Assembly: GCA_016191525.1 (NCBI GenBank)
Contig: JACPOK010000019.1
Coordinates: forward strand, 620,001 to 684,000
Reading direction: 5' to 3'
Source: Burkholderiales bacterium
GTDB taxonomy: Bacteria; Pseudomonadota; Gammaproteobacteria; Burkholderiales; Burkholderiaceae_C
Length of the DNA: 64,000 nt
The notes beneath the pieces were generated by a model, which had not been told where the DNA came from, did not search any database, and saw nothing but the letters and a program-made list of their open reading frames with translations. The stretch's first letter is position 1, and each line of letters opens with the position of its first letter. This document shows, piece after piece, positions 56,001 to 64,000 of this stretch. Position numbers and translations under genes: made by a program.

Positions 56001-58917
56001 GGCCGCGCGCGTCGCTGGCGCCGCTGCAGACGCTGCCGATGTCTTTCACCTCGGTCTTGTTGTCGTAGGTGTAGAAGCCGCCCACCATGCGCTTGCGGCT
56101 GGTGGTAACGATGCGCGCGGTGGCTTTCACTTCCATAGCCACACCGGCGGCGGGCTTGCCGTCCAGCCCCAGGGCCAGCGCCTGGAAGCGGATCTTCTGC
56201 CGGGCCGAAACCCAGCCTTCGGTCTTGATGCCGGCCACCACGGCCGCCGGCCACAGCGCGGAGACGCTGCGCAGCGTCTGGATTTCGCCGTTCGGGTCGG
56301 CGTAGGTGGCTTCCAGCACCAGGTCCTGCGGTCGCTTCGATGGCGGCAAATCGGGCAGCGTGACCTTGCCCGCGCCATTGCGGTCCAGCGTGAGCGGCAG
56401 CTTGTCGGCGACGACGCGGTCGTCGCTGCCGGCAGCTTCCTCGGTGCCGTCCTGGCGCCTGCGCGGTGGCTGGAAGCTGAACTCTTCATAGTCCGCGTAG
56501 TTCAATGACCTGGCGCGCAGCAGCGCCGAGACACGAACCGGCAGGTTGGCCGCGCCGCCGCCCGAGATGTAGTTGATCTGCACGTCGGTGGGCACCGACT
56601 TCACGTTGACCAATGCCTTCTTCTCGGAAGGTGTGACCCGGCCTTCCAGCACCGGCAGGCGGAACTCCTCCACCCGGAAGCCGCCCGAGCTGGCACTGCG
56701 CCCGCCGTCTTTCTCGCCGCGCCGCAGCACCACTTCGTACTGGCCCAGCTTGGCGGCGGGCGGAATCTGGAACGTGCTCTCCGCGCTCTGGCCGCCGGTG
56801 GCTGTCTTGCGCCAGGCGAGCGGCTGGGTGAACTGCTGGCCGCTGCCGGTGTGCGTGATCACCATCGTGTCGGGCGCGGACTGCGGCAGCCCGAAGCCGG
56901 TGCGCGTCTCGGTGCGGATGACATGCTTCATGGAAACCGTTTCGCCGGCGCGCAGGAAAGTGCGGTCGAAGATGGTGTGCACGCGTTCGTCGGGCTGCGC
57001 CTCCCGGCTGGTCGGCACATTGAAGCGCCAGGCCTCGATGCCGCGGTACCAGTCGCTCCAGGTGAAGGCCATGTCCTGCACGCCGCCGGCATCGGTGGCG
57101 CGGGCGCTGACGAAGTAGGCCTGGCGGTATTCTTCCTCGCCGCCCCCGGAGCAGCGCGGCGCCTCGGGTGCGATGCCGCTGAGCTCGGCGATGCCCTGGG
57201 CATTGGTGGTCGCCACCGCGACCTCCTTGCCACGGCAATCCGACACGCGGATGGCGGCATTCGCCACCGGCACGCCCTTGTCCAGCGTCGTCACCCAGGC
57301 CAGCGCGTTCTCGCGCCCCAGCTTGAAATGCACGCCCAGGTTGGTCACCAGCGCCGAGGTGCGCACCACCATGGTCCGGGTGCCGCCGTGCCGCGCATCC
57401 AGCAGCGAAGTGCCCAGCATCTGCGAGGTGATCTCCAGCACGTGGAAGCCCGGCGACAGCGGAATGCCCACCACCTCGAACGGGCGCGGGTCGTTGTTGA
57501 CGGGCCGCGGCAGGTCCAGCGTCTTCACGTTGGCCTGGCCGCCCAGCAGCGAGACCATGCGTGATTGAACCCACTCCTTGTCGTTGTCCAGCACGCGCGG
57601 CAGCGGGCCCTTGACGTCGGCCGCCGCCATCTTGCGCGGCACCTGGTACTGGTCGTAGCGCGCCACCTTGCGCTGCCACGCGATGATGTCGGCGTCGGTC
57701 TTGGGCTGCAGCTCGCTCACCTTGCCGGGTGTGAAGGTGCTGGCGCGCAGCTGCGGCTCCACGTTGCGCAGCGTCACCGGCAGCATGGCGCCGCCCTCGG
57801 GTTCGGCAAAGCGCTCGACGATGCCGAAGGGCGCCGCCGCGAACTTGGCCAGCGGTGGCATGGGGCCGGTGGAAACCTTCAACGGAAAATTGTCGGCGTT
57901 GCGCAGCGCGCGGCCTGAAGCATCCTTGAAGTCCTTCGGCACTTCCAGCGTGAAGGCTGTCTGCTCGGTGAAGGGCGCCTTGAAGGTGATGCCGGTGACC
58001 ACGTTGTCGCCGTCGCCTTCGCTGTCGAACGCGGGCTTCAGGGCCGCATTGGCCGATTTCAGGCGCACCTGCTCGGCCAGCTTGCGCGCCACAGGCGCGT
58101 TGAACGACAGCGACATCGCCCGGATCGGCAGGCAGGCCGCCTGCGCGTTCTCGCGCTCGCAGCTGAAGTTGGCCGCGAACGGCTCGCGCACTTCATAGCT
58201 GAAGCGCTTCTCGATGCTGTTGGCCACGCCGCCGGGCGTGGCGACGCCCTTGCCGTACACCACCTGCACCTTGCCCGAGGCGGGCAGCCGCCGGCCGCAG
58301 GTGAAGGCGGCGTAGCGCAGCGGATCGATCTCGAACGCCTTGTCCAGCCGCAGCGCCTTGAGGTAGTCGGCGCGCTCCTTGCCTTCCAGCAGCCGCACCG
58401 GCACGCGCTCGCCCAGGCCTTCCACCACGCACCAGACGTTGTCCTTCACGCTCTGCACGGTGGCCGGGCCATTGAGCTGCATCACGAAGAACTGCTCTTC
58501 GTCCAGCTTCTGGCCGCTGCCCGGGCGCATCTGCTGCACGAACGGGCCGCCGGTGGAGAACTTCCAGCCGGCGCCGGCGGCCAGTTCCGCGCCCTTGGGC
58601 GATTTGAAGCCCGGTTTCACCTGCAGCGAACAGGAAACGCCGGGCGGCAGGTCGTTCTCGAATTCGAAAACCCATTCGCGGTCGCTGGTCCAGCGGCTGT
58701 TGCCCTTGGTGGCCTGGGCGTCGCTGCAGGTGAGCTGCAATGGCGCCGGGGCCTTGGGGTCGCCGAACGGAACGGCGCTTTCGTCGAATTTGGCGGCGAC
58801 CTGGCGCACCCGCGCCGCTTCGCCCTGGGGCGACAGGCTGGTGATCTGCAGGGCCTGTGCGTGGAACGCGGCCAGGGCAAAGGCCGCCATGGCGGCGGCT
58901 TGATGGATTTTTTTCAC
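53086..58917 (-). CDS. bacterial alpha-2-macroglobulin (MG2) with thioester
   Basis: A 1943-residue periplasmic protein, of the length usual for bacterial MG2 proteins. A signal peptide is present (KKIHQAAAMAAFALAAFHAQA). A series of MG domains follows; the bait-like region is in the middle. The thioester motif is ICLEQ with Cys1481. No lipobox Cys is visible at the cleavage site, so it may be soluble or anchored otherwise. In E. coli the homologue traps proteases and works with PBP1C, encoded next to it, to guard the periplasm after a breach. Here pbpC is also downstream. Confidence 0.92.
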   Translation of the reverse strand: MKKIHQAAAMAAFALAAFHAQALQITSLSPQGEAARVRQVAAKFDESAVPFGDPKAPAPLQLTCSDAQATKGNSRWTSDREWVFEFENDLPPGVSCSLQVKPGFKSPKGAELAAGAGWKFSTGGPFVQQMRPGSGQKLDEEQFFVMQLNGPATVQSVKDNVWCVVEGLGERVPVRLLEGKERADYLKALRLDKAFEIDPLRYAAFTCGRRLPASGKVQVVYGKGVATPGGVANSIEKRFSYEVREPFAANFSCERENAQAACLPIRAMSLSFNAPVARKLAEQVRLKSANAALKPAFDSEGDGDNVVTGITFKAPFTEQTAFTLEVPKDFKDASGRALRNADNFPLKVSTGPMPPLAKFAAAPFGIVERFAEPEGGAMLPVTLRNVEPQLRASTFTPGKVSELQPKTDADIIAWQRKVARYDQYQVPRKMAAADVKGPLPRVLDNDKEWVQSRMVSLLGGQANVKTLDLPRPVNNDPRPFEVVGIPLSPGFHVLEITSQMLGTSLLDARHGGTRTMVVRTSALVTNLGVHFKLGRENALAWVTTLDKGVPVANAAIRVSDCRGKEVAVATTNAQGIAELSGIAPEAPRCSGGGEEEYRQAYFVSARATDAGGVQDMAFTWSDWYRGIEAWRFNVPTSREAQPDERVHTIFDRTFLRAGETVSMKHVIRTETRTGFGLPQSAPDTMVITHTGSGQQFTQPLAWRKTATGGQSAESTFQIPPAAKLGQYEVVLRRGEKDGGRSASSGGFRVEEFRLPVLEGRVTPSEKKALVNVKSVPTDVQINYISGGGAANLPVRVSALLRARSLNYADYEEFSFQPPRRRQDGTEEAAGSDDRVVADKLPLTLDRNGAGKVTLPDLPPSKRPQDLVLEATYADPNGEIQTLRSVSALWPAAVVAGIKTEGWVSARQKIRFQALALGLDGKPAAGVAMEVKATARIVTTSRKRMVGGFYTYDNKTEVKDIGSVCSGASDARGLLLCEAKLGEPGEVELVVTAKDAQGNTIQAASSVWVTRQGELWFGGEDHDRIDVLPEKKSYQPGDTAKFQVRMPFRFATALVSVEREGIVQSQVVQLNGEDPTVSLQVKEGWGPNVYVSVLALRGRLREVPWYSFFTWGFRAPTEWWSAFWFEGREYAAPTALVDLSKPAFRLGVAEIRVGTKNHQLDVAVKADKESYTVRGQAKVTVTAKLPNGQPAANAEVALAAVDQALLELMPNASWKLLDAMLQRRAWGVETSTAQMEIIGRRHYGRKAVPAGGGGGKSPTRELLDTLLLWNPKVQLDANGQAVVTVPLNDALTTFRIVAVADLGTGLFGTGQTTIRSTQDLQIISGLPPLVREDDQFRAQVTLRNTTAKPMKVEVTPRATLLTLPAQTVDIPAGEAREVAWMVTAPAQLALTRHEAILWEIEAKDTVGGARDALKARQRIIPAVPLTVQQATLVQIDGPFSLEVNPPADALPGRGGLKLALQPKLAEGLPGVRDWFINYPFICLEQKTSKSVGLRDGKLWQGVVAQLPTYLDADGLASYFPPRDGESNRGSDILTAYLLAATHEAAALNPAFALPDDVRAPMERGLAAFVEGRIQREFWSPRKDLDVRKLAALEALSRYGKAQGRMLGSITIAPNQWPTSAVIDWLNILKRVADVPQREQRMAEATQVLRSRLSWQGTKAIFSTEQTDYWWWLMTNGDVNMARLMLAVMDDPAWKDDMGRLANGFIGRQKGGAWHTTTANLWGGLALEKFSAKFEAQPVAGTTRATLGTATASVDWARGTRTAFIPWPTEMAKQTLAATHQGAGKPWLTLQSVAAINLKAPFNAGYQLTKTIAAVEQAVPGKYSRGDVLRVTLEVNASADMTWVVVTDPIPGGSTLLGSGLGRDSQIATQGEKRPAGVWPAFEERSFEAFRSYYEYVPKGIFKIEYTVRLNNVGEFSLPPSRAEAMYAPEMFGEMPNARVKVEAK

Positions 58918-58998
58918 TCGACCCTCCTCGTGCGGGATCGAGGGTAGCGCAAATGGGTGGGGAAGCCCTGGCTCCCCGCCTGCGCGGGGATGACGGAA

Positions 58999-60396
<1,398 letters not shown>

Positions 60397-60428
60397 GGGG
60401 CAATAATCGGGCTTAAGCCCCAATTGTG
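60397..60428. promoter_or_regulatory. argH / histidine-kinase divergent start region
   Basis: Only about 30 bases separate the two start codons. Promoters must therefore overlap or lie inside the neighbouring gene. No convincing -10/-35 pair seen. Part of a GTGATG start choice (60426/60429). Confidence 0.35.
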
Positions 60429-61466
60429 ATGAAAGACTCGCAAATTTTATCGGCCTTCCATGATTTGCCCGCGGCGCCGCCCCCGCCCGCGCCCCGGCAG
60501 GCACTGGTTTTCGACGCCTGCCAGGTGGGCGTGATCCTGCGGGCGGTGCTGTTCGTCGAGGCGGCAATGATGGTCGGGGCCATGTTCGGGGCCGTGGGTT
60601 TTGTCGACTGGCTGCTGCGCATCGCGGTGCTCACGGGCGCCGCGCTGCCCGCCACGCTGGCCTGGCTGATCGTGGCCTGCAGCCTGAAAGCGCTGCTGGC
60701 CCACCTGCCCGCGGCCGGCCAGCAGGCCTTCGGCGTCGTGCTGGGCGCCATCGCCGGCGTTTACGGGTGCGGCCTGCTGGCGATGGCCGGCATGGTGGCG
60801 CCGGCGCCGTGGGCGGGCTCGGCGTTCGCCGGGGCGCTGCTGTCGGCCATCCTGGTGGCGGCGCTGTTCCTGCGCGCCAAGGGCCGCATGCCGGCCGCCG
60901 CGGCGGCCCGCCTGTCGGAACTGCAGGCACGCATCAGGCCGCATTTCCTGTTCAACACGCTCAACAGCGCCATCGCGCTGGTGCGCGAGGACCCGGCCCG
61001 CGCCGAGGCCATCCTGGAAGACCTGGCCGACCTGTTCCGCCACGCGCTGGCCGACCAGGGCGAAGCCGTCACCCTGGCCGAGGAGGTGGCGCTGGCGCGC
61101 CGCTACCTGGACATCGAGCAGGTGCGCTTCGGCGAGCGCCTGCGCATCGAGTGGGCGCTGGACCCGGCCGCCGGCAGCGCGAAGCTGCCGCCGCTGCTGC
61201 TGCAGCCGCTGGTGGAGAATGCGGTGAAGCACGGCGTGGAGCCCAGCCCCACCGGCGCCCAGGTGCGCATCAGCACGCAAAGGCGCGGCGGCGTGGTGGT
61301 GGTGAAGGTCACCAACACCGTGCCCTCGGGCCAGGGGCCGCGCGGCCACGGGGTGGCGCAGGACAATGTGCGCGACCGCCTGAAACTGCTGCACGATGTG
61401 CAATGCCAGTTCCAGACGGCGCTGGTGGACGGCGTGTATCAGGTGCGGCTGGAAATACCGGCATGA
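60429..61466 (+). CDS. LytS/AlgZ-type sensor histidine kinase
   Basis: A 345-residue kinase. The N-terminal half has several membrane helices (about 35-150). The phosphoacceptor box is [20 protein letters not shown]; the N box is [14 protein letters not shown]. This is the His_kinase (LytS/YehU/AlgZ) type, not HisKA. Glycine boxes are short. The partner regulator follows after 16 bases. In many proteobacteria this pair sits beside argH, as here. Confidence 0.88.
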   Translation: MKDSQILSAFHDLPAAPPPPAPRQALVFDACQVGVILRAVLFVEAAMMVGAMFGAVGFVDWLLRIAVLTGAALPATLAWLIVACSLKALLAHLPAAGQQAFGVVLGAIAGVYGCGLLAMAGMVAPAPWAGSAFAGALLSAILVAALFLRAKGRMPAAAAARLSELQARIRPHFLFNTLNSAIALVREDPARAEAILEDLADLFRHALADQGEAVTLAEEVALARRYLDIEQVRFGERLRIEWALDPAAGSAKLPPLLLQPLVENAVKHGVEPSPTGAQVRISTQRRGGVVVVKVTNTVPSGQGPRGHGVAQDNVRDRLKLLHDVQCQFQTALVDGVYQVRLEIPA

Positions 61467-61482
61467 CAGGCGGGAGGCCAGG

Positions 61483-62220
61483 ATGATGCAGGTGCTTGTG
61501 GTGGACGACGAACCGCTGGCCCGCTCGCGGCTGCGCACGCTGCTGGGCGACTGCACGGCGCCGCCGGCGGTGCTGGCGGCGGAAGCGGGCAACGCCGCGC
61601 AGGCCATGGAGCACCTGCGGCGCCGCGGCTTCGATGCCGTGCTGCTGGACATCCACATGCCCGGCGCCGACGGCCTGGCGCTGGCGCATGCGTTGCGCGG
61701 GCTGCCCGAGCCGCCGCTGGTGGTGTTCGTCACGGCCTATGCCGAACACGCGGTGCAGGCCTTCGAGCTGGAGGCGGTGGACTACCTCACCAAGCCGGTG
61801 CGGCTGGAGCGGCTGCAGGTGGCGCTACAAAAAGTAGAGCGCCTTGTGCTTGCTGGGCGCGGGCTGCAGCCCGATTCCTCTGCGGAAACGCTGGTCATCC
61901 AGGACCGCGGGCGAACCGAGCGGGTGCCACTGGCCGAAGTGCTTTATTTCAAGGCCGAACTCAAGTACATCACCGTGCGCACGGCCGCCAAGAGCTATAT
62001 CCTGGACGCATCGCTCAGCGAGCTGGAAGAGCGCCACGCGGCGCAGTTCCTGCGGGTGCACCGCAACGCACTGGTGGCGCGAAGGGCGGTGCGGTCACTG
62101 GAAAAGCACTACGACCCCGAAGAGGGCGAAGGCTGGGCATTGCGCCTGAACGGCATCGACGAACTGCTGGCGGTATCGCGCCGGCAACTCACGGCCGTGC
62201 GGGAGGCGCTGGGAAGCTGA
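61483..62220 (+). CDS. LytTR-type response regulator (AlgR-like)
   Basis: A 245-residue regulator. The receiver domain has VLVVDDEPLARSRLR, the phosphorylation site in DAVLLDIHMPGADG, VTAYAEHAVQAFELEAVDYL with TKP. The LytTR DNA-binding domain follows with KAELKYITVRT, FLRVHRNALV and the final SRRQLTAVREAL. GGGAGG precedes the ATG pair. It responds to the adjacent kinase. The stop overlaps the start of the permease gene. Confidence 0.9.
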   Translation: MMQVLVVDDEPLARSRLRTLLGDCTAPPAVLAAEAGNAAQAMEHLRRRGFDAVLLDIHMPGADGLALAHALRGLPEPPLVVFVTAYAEHAVQAFELEAVDYLTKPVRLERLQVALQKVERLVLAGRGLQPDSSAETLVIQDRGRTERVPLAEVLYFKAELKYITVRTAAKSYILDASLSELEERHAAQFLRVHRNALVARRAVRSLEKHYDPEEGEGWALRLNGIDELLAVSRRQLTAVREALGS

Positions 62221-63368
62221 TGGAACACGAAAACCCGAAAAAACCTGACCGCCTGCCGGTGCTGCTGCACGTGCCGGTCAATATCCGCAGCGTGGCATTG
62301 GCCGTGGTGGCCGTGTTCGCCACCATCTACGCCCTGCACTGGGCCGCGGCCGTTTTCATTCCCCTCATGATCAGCCTGCTGCTGACCTACGCGCTGTCAC
62401 CGCCGGTGGAGTGGCTCGCGCGCTGGCGCGTGCCACGCTGGTTGACCGCGGCCGCCTTGCTGCTGGGCCTGCTGGGCGGCTTCGGGTGGACCGGCTACGC
62501 GCTGAGCGACGACACCGCCGCCCTGATCGATTCGCTGCCCCTTGCCGCACAGAAGGTGCGCGACGCCGTGCACACGCGCACCAGCACCAAGGCCACGCCG
62601 CTGGAAACCGTGCAGAAGGCGGCCGCGCAACTGGAGCAGGCGGCTCAGGAAAGCGGGGCTCAGCCACCGGCCGTGGCCGCCGACAAGGGCGTGATGCGGG
62701 TGCAGGTGGAGCCGCCCCACTTCAACGTGCGCAATTTCATCCTGAGCGGCACGCTGGGCCTGCTGTTCGGGCTGGGGCAGGCCACGGTGGTGGTGTTCCT
62801 CACCTTCTTCGCGCTGGCCTCGGGCGACACCTTCCGCCGCAAACTGGTGAAGATCGCCGGGCCCACGCTCAGCGAGAAAAAGGTGACGGTGCAGGTGCTG
62901 GACGAAATCACCGAGCAGATCAAGCGCTACCTCATGGTGCAGGTGCTCAGCAGCGTGGTGGTCGGCGTTGTCACCTGGCTGGCGTTCTGGCTGCTGGGGC
63001 TGGAGCATTCGGTGGTGTGGGGCATCGCCGCGGGCGTGTTCAACCTGATTCCGTACGTAGGCTCGATCGCGGTGACCGGCGGCTCGGCGCTGGTGGCGTT
63101 CCTGCAGTTCGGCACGCCGCAGATGGCGCTGGCCGTGGGCGGCGCGTCTCTGTTCATCCACACGCTCACCGGCAACCTGCTCACGCCCTGGCTCACCAGC
63201 CGCACCAGCCGCATGAACCCGGTCGTGGTGTTCGTTGCCGTCCTATTCTGGGGCTGGCTCTGGGGTGTGTGGGGCCTGCTGCTCGGGATTCCCATCCTGA
63301 TGGTCATCAAGGCCATCTGCGACCGGGTCGAGGACCTGAAGCCGATCGGCGAGCTGCTGGGAGACTGA
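62220..63368 (+). CDS. AI-2E family (PerM/YdiK-like) permease
   Basis: A 382-residue membrane protein with about seven to eight helices: two near the N-terminus, a charged periplasmic stretch, and later FILSGTLGLLFGLGQ, SSVVVGVVTWLAFWLLGLE, HSVVWGIAAGVFNLIPYVGS and VVVFVAVLFWGWLWGVWGLL. The AI-2E transporter family covers exporters of signals or ions; substrates differ. TGATG overlap with the response regulator. Its 3' end overlaps the GH94 gene on the other strand. Confidence 0.85.
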   Translation: MEHENPKKPDRLPVLLHVPVNIRSVALAVVAVFATIYALHWAAAVFIPLMISLLLTYALSPPVEWLARWRVPRWLTAAALLLGLLGGFGWTGYALSDDTAALIDSLPLAAQKVRDAVHTRTSTKATPLETVQKAAAQLEQAAQESGAQPPAVAADKGVMRVQVEPPHFNVRNFILSGTLGLLFGLGQATVVVFLTFFALASGDTFRRKLVKIAGPTLSEKKVTVQVLDEITEQIKRYLMVQVLSSVVVGVVTWLAFWLLGLEHSVVWGIAAGVFNLIPYVGSIAVTGGSALVAFLQFGTPQMALAVGGASLFIHTLTGNLLTPWLTSRTSRMNPVVVFVAVLFWGWLWGVWGLLLGIPILMVIKAICDRVEDLKPIGELLGD

Positions 63369-64000
63369 TGAGGGTGGTGCGTCGCCGCGCACCAGCAGCA
63401 CGCACGGGTTGGGCAGGCCTTCCAGCGGCACCACTTCGCCCCACGCGGCGCGGCGGTCGGCGCTGACCAGCGTGGAAGGGTGCTCGTCGCGCTGCCAGTG
63501 GATGGTGATGCGCTGCCCCTGCAGGTTCAGGGTGGCGTCGAACGAGGCCCAGTGCGCGGGCAGCCGCGGGGACACCGACACCGAGCCCGGCCGCACCGCC
63601 AGCCCCAGCAAGGTTTCCACCGAGGCCCGGTACAGCCAGGCGGCCGAGCCGGTGTACCAGCTCCAGCCGCCGCGGCCGGTGTAGGGCGGCGCGGTGTACA
63701 CGTCACCTGCCATCACATAGGGTTCCAGCTCGTACGCGGCCGCGCGCTGCGGATGCTGGCTGCGGTGCGCGGGGCTGAGCGCCTGGAAGCTGGCCCAGGC
63801 GCCTTCCACGTCGCCCGTCTGCGCCTGCGCCATCAGCGCCCAGACGCCGGCATGCGAATACTGGCCGCCGTTCTCGCGCACGCCCGGCGGATAGGCCTGG
63901 ATGTAGCCCGGGCTGTTTTCCGAATGCTGCAGCGGCGGGTGCAAGAGGCGCAGCAGCCCGGCCTGCGGGTCCACCAGCTGGGCCTGCAGTTCGGCCATCG
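63243..64000 (-). CDS. GH94 / cyclic beta-glucan synthase-like protein, C-terminal part
   Basis: The 3' end of a large gene that enters from the right edge. HAGVWALMAQAQTGDVEGAW, then ALSPAHRSQHPQRAAAYELE, then PYVMAGDVYTAPPYTGRGGW and WYTGSAAWLYRASVETLLGL are the C-terminal phosphorylase core of GH94 (NdvB/cyclic beta-1,2-glucan synthase and cellobiose phosphorylase). The window lacks the N-terminal and catalytic glycosyltransferase parts. Its last ~42 codons overlap the permease gene in antisense; the tail (QQLADRLQVLDPVADGLDDH) is probably unconserved read-through. No terminator seen. Confidence 0.75.
   Translation of the reverse strand, partial: MAELQAQLVDPQAGLLRLLHPPLQHSENSPGYIQAYPPGVRENGGQYSHAGVWALMAQAQTGDVEGAWASFQALSPAHRSQHPQRAAAYELEPYVMAGDVYTAPPYTGRGGWSWYTGSAAWLYRASVETLLGLAVRPGSVSVSPRLPAHWASFDATLNLQGQRITIHWQRDEHPSTLVSADRRAAWGEVVPLEGLPNPCVLLVRGDAPPSSVSQQLADRLQVLDPVADGLDDHQDGNPEQQAPHTPEPAPE

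Noticed and set aside
55195..56508. 437-codon plus-strand frame
   Set aside because: Antisense to the MG2 gene; no domain.

Overview
The window is GC-rich betaproteobacterial chromosome, most likely from the Comamonadaceae. That placement is an inference from base composition, gene content and the dispersed palindromic repeats; it was not checked against a database. The chromosome is interrupted by a complete-looking BcepMu-type transposable prophage of about 41.8 kb.

Left host flank (1-5137): the 3' end of a GFA-family gene, a small membrane protein, a DinB-fold protein, a secreted protein, a phosphatase-like protein overlapping a RidA-like protein, and a large lipoprotein alpha/beta hydrolase. 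After these comes gene-free DNA made of large palindromic repeats.

Prophage (5138-46933): both ends are visible. Near-identical inverted termini (TGTRAACGG...) are flanked on each side by the same 5-bp direct repeat, CTTCG, as expected for Mu-like transposition. The insertion split a host palindromic repeat; a second, intact copy of the repeat lies beside it and shows the undisturbed target. The control region is internal. A CI/S24-type repressor reads left and a Ner-like regulator reads right from a sharp promoter. Rightward from 34.76 kb is the early region: Ner, MuA-like DDE transposase, MuB-like ATPase, many small overlapping genes, Gam, GemA and a Mor-type activator. Leftward from 33.8 kb are a repressor-linked secreted protein, the lysis set (M15-like protein, SAR endolysin, small holin-like protein, Rz with nested Rz1), terminase, portal, head genes, contractile tail and baseplate, tail fibre, two tail-module cysteine-hydrolase candidates and a DNA adenine methylase. 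I see no frameshift or deletion in an essential gene, so the prophage may be functional. Head and tail genes follow Mu order (gp25 to gp48), with nested or shifted genes in the usual places: a scaffold inside the protease, Rz1 inside Rz, and a -1-frame extension after gp41.

Right host flank (46934-64000): a TPR-methyltransferase, a VOC protein, an FMN-dependent lactate dehydrogenase-like enzyme, a zinc-ribbon protein, PBP1C with its alpha-2-macroglobulin partner, argH, a divergent LytS/LytTR (AlgZ/AlgR-like) two-component pair, an AI-2E-type permease, and the 3' part of a convergent GH94 gene that overlaps it.

Main points for follow-up: a Sec-type signal sequence on the major capsid protein; a papain-like candidate in the tail module; a secreted protein likely co-expressed with the repressor; a repeated TAAAGNNCTTTA dyad upstream of late genes; a nearly leaderless ner promoter; and an in-frame palindromic element inside PBP1C.
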